A DNA stretch of 64,000 nt from Erythrophleum ivorense. Taxonomy: Eukaryota; Streptophyta; Magnoliopsida; Fabales; Fabaceae. Where the stretch lies: assembly GCA_026724425.1 (NCBI GenBank), contig JAIUCV010000665.1, positions 186,001-250,000 on the forward strand. Direction: 5' to 3'. A program made the position numbers and the translations under genes. The notes below the pieces were generated by a model that saw only the letters and a list, made by a program, of their open reading frames with translations, made no database searches and had not been told where the DNA came from. This document shows, piece by piece, positions 1 through 8,026 of the stretch (positions within the stretch are counted from its first letter, which is position 1; each line of letters starts with the position of its first letter).

Positions 1-438
1 GCTCCTCGATCTTCCGGTCTAGACAGAGAATCTCTGCCTCCACGACGGCTAATTCTTGTATAATCTCCGAAAACTGCTGGACAATAAACAAATTTCATGA
101 TTGTTTTGGTCATTTAGACATTAGAACGGTATGTGAGATATAGGTATGAGTATTGCCTGTGGTGGAAGAAACAACGAGGAGAGACTTGGGAGAGAAACTT
201 CAGAGCCATCGCAAGCAGACCGTAAACTTCTACTCAGTGCTTCTTCTTCCTCTAGTTTCTGATGTATTACCTACGTACATAAACCCAAACACTCAAAATC
301 ATTCATAAATTGTTTTAAATAAAGATTTTGAGTCATTTTTTTTTTTATAGGAGTAGAGGTGCTTACTCCTTCCTCTAAGTCATGTCTCTTGTTACTGTGT
401 TGTTGTGGAGCTTCCATGAGGAGTTCCTCAAATTTCAT
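1..438 (-). CDS. DUF547 / MIP1 leucine-zipper family protein, 5' part only
   Basis: Positions 76 to 1 on the minus strand translate to QFSEIIQELAVVEAEILCL followed by DRKIEE. This is the start of the N-terminal 'ternary complex factor MIP1 leucine-zipper' coiled coil found in plant DUF547 proteins. A splice acceptor precedes it (AG at 78-77). Upstream, a likely first exon begins at an ATG at 438 (MKFEELLMEAPQQ) with a GTAAGC donor after about 24 codons. A middle exon around 150-270 encodes an acidic helical stretch (HQKLEEEEALSRSL); its donor is unclear and may be GC-type. The gene runs off the left edge, so the DUF547 domain itself is not seen. Gene order suggests the At2g39690 orthologue. 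The family has no firmly assigned biochemical activity. The exon model is tentative. Confidence 0.5.
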
Positions 439-1221
439 GCGTCTCTTTGAGTTTTGGAGAACCAGAAGAAGGACAAAACGGGTCTAAGTAGAGAAAGAGA
501 GAGAGAGAAAAATATATATGATTAGACTGAAACGTGGGAGCCATTAAAAGGGTCGGTCGGAGAATTGGACTGAGAGTGGTTGTTACAACTCTTAAAGAAC
601 AGTTATTGACTTTTTGTTTTGGTAACTTGAGGTTGTTACGGGATAATGTAAGTCACATGAGACTTGCCGGGAAAACGGCGGATCAGATTCAGACAAAGAA
701 ACTCATAAACTACTTTTATTATAATTACAAACACAGTTTATAGAGGTGGGCATGACGTGAACTCCATCACCCGTAGAGACCACTTTCAGGTATTGACTGA
801 TCATTTCTTTCACCATATAAGTATACAACGGATCCGAAGTTTTGTTGGTTTTTCGGTAAATACGTACAGAAGGAACGAAAATTCACCTATTTTATAACGG
901 TGAAATTAGAAATACAACCACACTTGGTTGTTTTGTTTTACATCGAGGTGTGATAAATGGTCCACAACGTGTCTCTTTCTTTGCTCGTGTCAGGCATCCG
1001 ATGACATTTTTCCTCTTCTAATTTAACCAGTTTGAATTGTTTACTAAAGAATGATGGGCCAAGATTAATTTCTCAATTCAGACCTAAATTTTGGCCATCT
1101 TCCTAACTAACACTAAACATATCCATGTTTAAACATATTAACATAGTTTTTGGCCCAAAACAAAAAAAAAAAATCAAAAAAGATAAAGAAAAAAGAAGAA
1201 AATATAATGCGGAAACGTTTT
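439..1221. other. Intergenic region upstream of the first TAS locus
   Basis: No supported gene. The stretch lies between a minus-strand gene to its left and a plus-strand TAS locus to its right, so it should hold both promoters. There is a (GA) run near 495-510 next to an ATATATAT tract. The short open frame at 534-743 has no recognisable family features and no coding-like composition. Confidence 0.6.
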
Positions 1222-1572
1222 GATAAATAAACCCAACTCACTCATTGTCGACCTCATAAACCTAATCCTAGGTCTGACGTCAAAGAGAAAAAAGAAAAAG
1301 AAAAGCTAACAGCCGCCAAAGCTCAGCAGTACGATCTGTAACTCATTCCTTACAAAGAGATCGAGAAGTGAGCCACTTTGGTGAAACACAAAAGCTGTGT
1401 TGGGTTGAGAGGTCTGAATCTGCTGCTGTTTCATTGATGGGTTTTGAGGATCAGATTCTGCTGTCAGATTGATTGATTCACCATCTTGTCCCATTGAAAG
1501 GTACTTTTATAGCTAATCCTTCCTTTGAGTAGCCAGCATGATTGACAAGTTGGTTCCATAATATTTTCTTCG

Positions 1573-1761
1573 ATGATGCAATGGATTTGTCACCAAGCAT
1601 GTGTCTGTTTCGTCTCCTCCTCTCTGTTTTTGGTTTCAGTGGAACTCGATAAAGGATTTCAAGTTGAAACAACATGGTTTTATGGTTTTGTGATTTTTCT
1701 CTACAAGCGAATGGTACTACTTAAATTATCTCTAAAATGTATAGAGGTAATTTTAAGTTGA
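1573..1761 (+). CDS. Short ORF spanning the first miR173 site
   Basis: ATG-started 62-codon frame inside the TAS2-like transcript. The miR173 site falls at about codons 40-47, where it reads VIFLYKRM. In A. thaliana a short ORF encompassing the miR173 site is reported to promote tasiRNA formation, through ribosome and SGS3 effects, rather than to give a functional peptide. The peptide has a hydrophobic stretch (CVCFVSSSLFLVSVEL) and no family resemblance in this frame. Another frame across 1568-1650 reads FFDDAMDLSPSMCLF, close to the N-terminal motif of RFL-type PPR proteins. Treat this as a regulatory ORF, not a protein gene. Confidence 0.45.
   Translation: MMQWICHQACVCFVSSSLFLVSVELDKGFQVETTWFYGFVIFLYKRMVLLKLSLKCIEVILS
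1690..1711 (+). promoter_or_regulatory. miR173 target site (TAS2-like)
   Basis: The site pairs with miR173 (sequence from memory) along all 22 positions, with two differences from the perfect complement: T1697 and A1703, opposite miRNA positions 15 and 9. The seed region is fully paired. Predicted cleavage is between 1701 and 1702, setting plus-strand increments from 1702 and minus-strand increments from 1700. Confidence 0.85.
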
Positions 1762-1762
1762 C

Positions 1763-1783
1763 CAAATGGTAGAAATGGGATAT
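1763..1783 (-). ncRNA. Predicted phased tasiRNA, 3'D4(-), PPR-targeting
   Basis: Complement of the 21 bases CAAATGGTAGAAATGG.. (1763-1783). With the cut at 1701/1702 and a 2-nt offset for the minus strand, increments start at 1700, 1721, 1742 and 1763, so the segment fits the register exactly. It differs from the remembered A. thaliana TAS2 3'D6(-) siRNA at one base (A1765 instead of G). The plus strand here encodes QMVEMGY, a common RFL-PPR motif, so the siRNA would be antisense to such mRNAs. Confidence 0.7.
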
Positions 1784-2100
1784 ACGTATTTCTCCCAATC
1801 TCCGGTACATTGCAAAGGTTGTGGTTTTAGTTGATCGAATGGTAGAAAATAAGATCATCAATCCACCAACCTCTACTATGCAAAATAGAAACTACAAAGT
1901 ATTGAAGATATGAAGATATGCAGAAGAGTAATATATGTCTTGGTAACAAAATACTACAAATTATTAGAAAATGTGCACAATGATTAAGATGGAAAATGGT
2001 GATTTTGTCGGGATGCATTGTGATTTTGCAGAAGATGGGATCTCTTAGAGATACATGTAAATAATAGATGCATAAATGTATAGTAATTCTTCATCCTCGT

Positions 2101-2800
2101 CCAAATCGGATGTTGTTTTTTTTTCTTTTGTTTATAATTACATTTTTATAGCAATTTTCTTTTCATTATTTATATCTTTCACTCTTCAATCAAACAAATC
2201 AGTTTCGTCTTTATCTATTCGGATATTTTTGCAGTGTTTTCAATTATAAAGCATATGCTAGCATATGAAGCATATGAGAGAAATGAATCAAATGACTCAA
2301 ACAAAAAATAAGAATCGGAAAGAGTTATTGGAAAAAGATCTTTAACTTGTTTCCCCTTAGTTTGACAAAAGATATATATGAGATATTCAAATTCATTTTG
2401 TAAAAAATGTGGATATATTTTGTAAAAAAACTGTTTGTACAAGGTGAGTTTATAATTCTTTTTTAAAAAATATGAGATATTCAAATTCATTTTGAGTTTG
2501 AGATTTTTTAAAAAACTTATATAAAACTTTACAGGTAGATAAAATATATAATTTAGATGAAAAATGTTGTACACGGTGAGTATATTTTGTAAAAAGTTTT
2601 TGTCCTGTACAAAAGAGAAAGTAAAAAAGAGAAGAAGAAGATGACTAAGCCGATGAGAATTACAAAAACACTTTTTCTCCAAAAAAAAAATCGTTATGAA
2701 AGCACGTTGTATAACAATTATACAAAAAGGCTTGTATAGTACCGTTTACATTAGGACAAAAAAAAAAAAGGGAAAACCAAAAATCTAATAGGGCAAAACC
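2101..2800. other. AT-rich spacer between the two TAS loci
   Basis: No supported gene. A direct repeat of ATGAGATATTCAAATTCATT occurs near 2378 and 2470, and TATTTTGTAAAAA recurs near 2410 and 2582. A short cluster of GCATATG motifs lies at 2250-2275. The 155-codon minus-strand frame at 2215-2682 is low-complexity K/F/L/Y-rich sequence and is taken as chance. Confidence 0.6.
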
Positions 2801-2802
2801 TT

Positions 2803-2812
2803 ACTATATAAA
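2803..2812 (+). promoter_or_regulatory. TATA-type element of the second TAS locus
   Basis: CTATATAAAT precedes the leader block CTCATTCTCGACCTCATAAACC. The first TAS locus has a weaker equivalent, TTGATAAATAAACC, near 1220-1234, in the same position relative to the same leader block. Confidence 0.5.
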
Positions 2813-3092
2813 TCCAACTTGCTCATTCTCGACCTCATAAACCTTAAAACTAAGCAGCTAAGCCTGACGAACAAAAAAAAAAAAAAACTAATGATAAGCG
2901 CCGTCAAGCTCTTCAAGTACGATATGTAGCTCCATCTATACACAAAAGTTGAGTTATCTTTGAAGATCAGATTCCACCATCAAGAGTGAACCATCGTCTT
3001 GTCTCAATGAAGAAGGTACTTACGTTTAGGTAGCTGAGCAGAGCATCGTCTAGTGTTAGATTGAGATTGAGAAAAGTTGGGTTCATGGTCTT

Positions 3093-3281
3093 ATGTTCGA
3101 TGATGCGATCCATTTGTCTGGATCGCCAGTCATGTGTTTGTTTCTTCCCATCCTCTGTGTTCAAGACGAAACAACACGATTTTGTGATTTTTCTCTACAA
3201 GTGAATGGTACATACACTAGCATTCCACATTTTACCAAATTAGAGATAGCAGTGGTGTATGGTTTTTACAGTAGTGGCTAA
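3093..3281 (+). CDS. Short ORF spanning the second miR173 site
   Basis: ATG-started 62-codon frame that begins MFDDAIHLSGSPVMCLF and covers the miR173 site at 3184-3205 (reading RFCDFSLQVN). The beginning resembles the (F/L)DDAIDLFGDMV motif at the N-terminus of RFL-type PPR proteins. Like the TAS2-like ORF it probably matters for ribosome occupancy around the cleavage site. The reading frame over the site differs from that of the first locus, so the ORF position is conserved but the peptide is not. Confidence 0.45.
   Translation: MFDDAIHLSGSPVMCLFLPILCVQDETTRFCDFSLQVNGTYTSIPHFTKLEIAVVYGFYSSG
3184..3205 (+). promoter_or_regulatory. miR173 target site (TAS1-like)
   Basis: Identical to the site at 1690-1711 except T3202 in place of C, which turns the pair at miRNA position 4 into a G:U wobble. 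Predicted cleavage is between 3195 and 3196. The flanking bases (TTTTGTGA..., ...GAATGGTAC) are shared with the first site. Confidence 0.8.
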
Positions 3282-3800
3282 ACTGGAAAAAGCATTGGAC
3301 ATATTCAAGGATATGCAAAACATAATTCATCTGCATTTGTATGTCTTTTCCAGTGCCCTAGAAGACTAGTTGTTGCTGATACAATTACTTGCTTTACTCT
3401 TCTTATTCATGATTTTTGTCAAGTATGAGATATTAGTAATTCAGGTTTCGTATAAGATATGTATATAACATATACTGGAAACATGTTCGAGGATATGCAA
3501 AAAGATAGGGGTTGGTATTGTTATGTTGCAAGGCTTGGTAAAGTGTGAATTGTGAAGACTGCTCGAAACAAGTCAGTAATTTTCCTTGACATTTATCTAT
3601 GCAAATGATTCACTTTGTAATTTTCTTTATGATTGTGTGACATGGCTTAATAATCTCATCTCTAAAGCCAAATTATGTTATACATTATTTCTGTTTTTCC
3701 ACTTTCCTATCAGCTATGCAAGTTTTCCTCTACCCAATTTAAATATGCGTGGAGAGTCTAACGTTCGAAATTGATATAGAGGAAGTGTCTAATTTACATG

Positions 3801-4203
3801 ATTAGGACACTGAACAACCAACTACTTACTTCCTTAATGATCTCTCTATACAAAGAAAAATAATTGTATAAGATAATTACATGATGTCCGACTAGGTGTT
3901 TTGAAGTATATTTGGTGGATTTTTGTCAAAATCCATCAGAAAATTTATGGATTTGATATCTGTTAATATCATTCATTGAATAACACTACTTAAATTTGCT
4001 CCCTCATTATAATTATAAATCCAAGTATACATCACAATATCACATACATAGGCCAAACCTATAAAGCCATCGTCACTTCTCTTCATCCTCAGTTGCAATG
4101 ATCAACCCCAAAGGCAGATTTTCACTTTTCGTAAGTGAGCAAGTCTCCTCTTCAAACAGAGCCATCTAATGGCAAAACTTGTAGATTTCTCCAAACCGGG
4201 ATA
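3801..4203. other. Spacer between TAS1-like locus and RlmN-like gene
   Basis: No gene supported. It should hold the 3' end of the plus-strand TAS transcript and the 3' UTR of the convergent minus-strand RlmN gene. Confidence 0.5.
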
Positions 4204-6772
4204 TCAACACGGAACAGCTTCTGCATCTGGCTGAGACTCTTGACCATCTGTCTCAGCGACTAGAGGGCTTTTCTGGAACTTATTCCTCAGCTGACCACAA
4301 GCAGCACTCGCATCAAGCCCTCTTGTTTGCCTCACACTTGCTGTTATCTTACGCGACTCCAATGCAGCCGCAAACGCTTGGACCTGCACAATTGACCAAC
4401 AAAAGAGATTAGAGACTTACTGAAGCCAGAGCAAGCATCTGTGAAACGTTCAAAGTAATGGTTGGTTATTGACATACCGCTTTCCTGTAAGGTCGCTTGT
4501 ACTCTGATCCTTCTATGGGGTTGTAAGGTATCAAATTTACATGATAAGTTTTACCCCACTCACGTAGTAGCTCTGCGAGTTCCACGGCGTGCTCTACTGA
4601 ATCATTCACTCCAGCTGCAACATCATCATTTATCAACTTCTGTTAATGTAAATAATATAATGAGGCAGAGAGAGCAGAAATTTTTTTCGTTTATCTCAAG
4701 TTTCACACACCTAGAAGGGCGTATTCGAAGGAGACTCGTCTACTTGTTTCTTGGAAGTAATCACGACAATCCTTCATAATTGCTTCCAGCGGATAAGCCT
4801 TGGCACTTGGTACAATTTTCTCCCTGAGACTCTGGTTTGGTGCATGTAAGCTGATTTGCCAGAAGAAAAGCATAAGAGTGAAGTAAATAATTCTAAAATA
4901 TGGCGACCAAAGAGACAAGACCAGCCCAGGCCTAAGAAATCAGAGTTTATGTTATGTTTGTGATATTCAGGCCTAAGATACTTCAAAAAGAAATTTGTAT
5001 AAAAGATCATGTTGGTTATTTAACAACACATGAATAAAACTAGAAAGTGAAAGTGAGGAAGCACCTGACAGCTAAGGTCGACTGAAGCTTATGAGTGGCA
5101 AGCTTCTTGATTGTGTTGGGAACTCCAACTGTCGATATTGTGATCATTCGTTGCCCAATTTCAATGTCCTGAGTAACGGAAACACATAACCAAGAGTGAC
5201 TGCTATGTTAACATTATACAAGTCACAATTTGTACGGAGAATTAAATCATCTATTTGAACATCATATGTTCCTCGTTTTCAATTTTCTGTCACATTCACT
5301 AGACATGGTTTTTTTAAGGTCAAATATCTTTTCCTGGCTTGCCAATTGTTACACAGTGCATGTATATACTTAAGCAAGAACTTCATTCTTTTCTACACGG
5401 AATCATGTAGATATGGCAAATGTTACCTTATTCAGGCAACGATGAGCATCAAGTACTGATTTCAGGTTCAACATCGGCTCCCCCATTCCCATGAAAACCA
5501 CATTTGTCACTCTGTGCTTGAACACGTCCTCGATTGCCAACACCTATACATTTAAAAATCACACTCAAGAAAACACCCTTGCAAAATACTGCTTTATGCG
5601 TCTCTATAATGTACAATGGTAGCCCTCTTCAAATTATTGCATAAAGGGGGAGTATGTAATCTTGAGAACCTAACACCAAATCATAAACCTGTCTGTATCA
5701 GGCTTTCTTTTAAATTTAACATCATTCCATAAGAATCTTCGTTCGTTTTACATAATCTATAAGCTGCAGAAGACAAGAGGTGGTATAGAAACAAACCTGC
5801 TCAATAATTTCATGTCTCTGAAGATTTCTTGAAAACCCTCCTTTTCCCGTGGCACAAAACGAGCAACGCAGTGGACAACCAACCTAGAGCACAACTTCAA
5901 GAAATCAGTTTAAAACTCAATTATGCAAACCCCACCAAAAAAACACAAATCTTTAACAATAAAGAAAGTCAGATTCACCTGGGAAGAGACACAGGCAGTG
6001 AGGCGCGTTATACCCTTCTCTTCCTCCTGGACCGGTATACCCACAGTTTCGATCAACAGGTTGTCTTCAAGCTTAAGCAGCAGCTGTAAGATCAAACAAC
6101 AAAAAAATTGGAAACAAAATCTTCAGCAAGAAATCTCAACATTGCCAAAAGTTGAAATACCTTAATGGTACCATCAGTTGCAGTGACAGTTTGGTAAATG
6201 GGTGATCTTCCAACCTTAAATCCACTTTCCACAAGCTCTTTTCGAAACGTTTGTGGCACTTTTAGCATCATGAAATTAAAAAGATGCTTAATCAATTTTG
6301 CATAAGTAAATGTCAAGGAAGAGACCTAGAAGTATATTTTTTAAGAAATTGCTTACAATTGCTAAACTCTTCAACTTCTTTAACCTTCCTCTTGTAGATA
6401 AGTTGATGGAGCTGCTTTCCTCTGTATCCTTCCTGCAAAAATTCAACCGGACTTTCTCAGTTAAATCAACCTTAATTCTTCATTTCAACTCTTAAATTTG
6501 CAAAAATTCAATCAGATCCTCACTTGACCGAGTTTGATAGCGAGCTGTTGAAGCTCCGGTTCCGACATTCCGAGGAGAACCTGCGAGTTCACGTGTGGAG
6601 TACGCGCCGGTTTGGCAGAGACCGGTTTCGGAGACGGCACGGCGGTTGTGGCGGTGGAGATTGCTGCGACGGCGGTGGCGAGGGAGGAGTGGCGTCGCAC
6701 CACCATACGCGAGATGGGAACAGAGAAGACTAGGCTTTGAAGCATAGCCATGGTGTTGGTTGTCGTCATCAT
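4204..6772 (-). CDS. RlmN-like radical SAM protein, plastid-type
   Basis: Ten exons on the minus strand: 6524-6772, 6357-6432, 6161-6258, 5979-6083, 5797-5883, 5427-5543, 5065-5168, 4711-4850, 4478-4614 and 4204-4383. They sum to 1293 nt (430 aa) with all joins in frame and GT-AG introns. The CX3CX2C cluster motif reads CPLRCSFC (exon 5) and would hold the 4Fe-4S cluster that cleaves S-adenosylmethionine. NVVFMGMGEPMLN and the HAPN motif are also typical of the family. Bacterial RlmN makes 2-methyladenosine in 23S rRNA and some tRNAs by a ping-pong mechanism through a C-terminal cysteine; here the C-terminal exon has DASAACGQLR. The first exon is rich in Ser/Thr/Ala/Val, as expected of a plastid transit peptide. 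Likely the At2g39670 orthologue. The substrate in plants is inferred from the family. Confidence 0.9.
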
Positions 6773-7071
6773 AGCTAAGCTCGACGATCACTCAGAAGTC
6801 GGAAGAAGAAGAGAACAGTTAACAAGTAAACCCTTTTCTTCTGCGGCTAAAACCTCTCTGCAGCAACAAGAAGCAGAGTTGTTTTTGCTCACTAAGCGGA
6901 TAAGCTGAAAAAACGTCACACAGTTCGACTTCAGAAGCAAGAACCGGCACACGTTCTTTGACTTCACTGAACCGGAATCGGACAAATTGGACCGAATTAG
7001 ACCAAAACCTACGTTATCGGATTTGGTTTTGGATTTGTGTTGTTCTTTGCATCACTGATAAACTTCTTAGT
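6773..7071. other. Upstream region of the RlmN-like gene
   Basis: Promoter and 5' UTR of the minus-strand RlmN-like gene. Nothing else recognised; no clear TATA box stands out. Confidence 0.5.
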
Positions 7072-7663
7072 ATTTTGACTAGGCCTTGGGCATAAAAACG
7101 GGACCCGAAGACCCGACGGAACCGACCCGAAATTAATAGAACCGAACCCGACCCGAAATGACACTAATATCCAAACGGATCCTATACTCCTATACCCGAA
7201 AGAATCGGAACCGAACTGGAACCGAACCTGGAACCGAATGGGTACCTGAAATATCCAAAATATAATTATATTCCTAAAAATATTAGTTATATTTACTTTT
7301 AAAATAATTTAAAACCAAAATATTCAAAATTACAATTATAAACCAAATATATTAGTTATATTTAGCATAAAATAACCAAAAAACTAATACATCAGAAAAT
7401 CTTTAGTTATATTTGTTAATATTTTATATGTTTTACAAAATTTAACTCAATTTTTTTTTTTAAATAAATCATTTTTCATTTTAATTTTATCTTTTATTGC
7501 TAAAGTTTGGGTACCCGGAACCGACCCGAACCCGAAAGGAACCGACCCGAAATTGTAGCGGTTCCTATTTGGATAAATAATTCATATATCCGTTAGACCC
7601 GGAACCGAAAGAACCGACCCAGAACTGATCCGAGTACCCATTATGCCCAGGCCTAATTTTGAC
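7072..7663. mobile_element. hAT-type MITE with 8-bp target duplication
   Basis: Non-autonomous DNA transposon of 576 bp (7080-7655). The left end reads TAGGCCTTGGGCATAA and the right end TTATGCCCAGGCCTA, inverted copies with one extra T on the left. Flanking 8-bp direct repeats ATTTTGAC at 7072-7079 and 7656-7663 are identical; 8 bp is the hAT signature. The sub-terminal arms are rich in ACCCGA/CCGAACC repeats, able to fold on each other, and the middle is AT-rich. No transposase frame. Confidence 0.85.
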
Positions 7664-8026
7664 CTATACGATTGAAAAAATTCGATTCAAAAACTGGAGG
7701 TATAGGAAAATCTCTACATCAAATGTTTTCATGAACAAAAATACAACACAAGAAGAAAAAATTTGCCTATACTTCACTCGATATCACAGCACAGCACACA
7801 CGAGGAAGCCTAAAGGCCAAACACATGTTCTCTAAGGTTTGGTATGAGACTTCTACCAGCAAATTTTTAACTTATCCATCATCAGTCTCGACCTACCCGG
7901 TTTGTCCAAAACCGTATTCGTTCCGTCCAAAACGGATTTTTCTTGCAGTAACAAGTACCCGCCGGAAAAATGTCCATGACCGAATTAACCAGCTTGACCT
8001 GTTTTACAGAATCTCAAAAAGGCTTC
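7664..8026. other. 3' flank of BIK1
   Basis: Presumed 3' UTR and terminator region of the minus-strand kinase. The plus-strand frame at 7825-8061 is mostly non-coding sequence running into the antisense of the kinase C-terminus, and is not supported as a gene. Confidence 0.5.

Larger units (their letters stand above)
1222..2100 (+). ncRNA. TAS2: TAS2-like trans-acting siRNA precursor locus
   Basis: Non-coding precursor of phased 21-nt siRNAs, made in land plants by AGO1-miR173 cleavage, RDR6 copying and DCL4 dicing. The diagnostic feature is a 22-nt miR173-type target at 1690-1711. Predicted cleavage lies between 1701 and 1702. The minus-strand 21-mer complementary to 1763-1783 is the fourth increment, 3'D4(-), and differs by one base from the A. 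thaliana TAS2 3'D6(-) siRNA as I remember it, which targets PPR mRNAs. Position between the DUF547 gene and the RlmN gene matches A. thaliana TAS2. The 5' block at 1232-1275 is shared with the second TAS locus. Downstream of the site, PPR-like codons read VDQMVEMGY (1757-1783), VDRMVENKIINP (1830-1865) and YEDMQKSNICL (1909-1941). Transcript ends are estimates. Confidence 0.8.
2801..3800 (+). ncRNA. TAS1C: TAS1-like (TAS1c position) trans-acting siRNA precursor
   Basis: Second tandem TAS locus, paralogous to the one at 1222. Shared parts are the promoter/leader block (ATATAAATCCAACTTGCTC, with CTCGACCTCATAAACC), the leader around 2900-2945, a short ORF start (TTCGATGATGC) and a miR173 site at 3184-3205. 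Position next to the RlmN gene matches A. thaliana TAS1c. Predicted cleavage is between 3195 and 3196, giving minus-strand increments at 3194, 3215, 3236 and so on. The region also holds PPR-like codons AKLEKALDIFKDMQ (3277-3318) and a second related copy MFEDMQKD (3483-3506). I could not find a recognisable copy of A. thaliana siR255 here, so product identity with TAS1 is uncertain. Ends are estimates. Confidence 0.7.

Noticed and set aside
1751..1771. Weak match to TAS1 siR255 in the first TAS locus
   Set aside because: Only about 14 of 21 positions agree with the remembered sequence and it is out of the 21-nt register.
2215..2682. 155-codon minus-strand frame between the TAS loci
   Set aside because: Low-complexity K/F/Y/L content typical of AT-rich DNA; no family resemblance.
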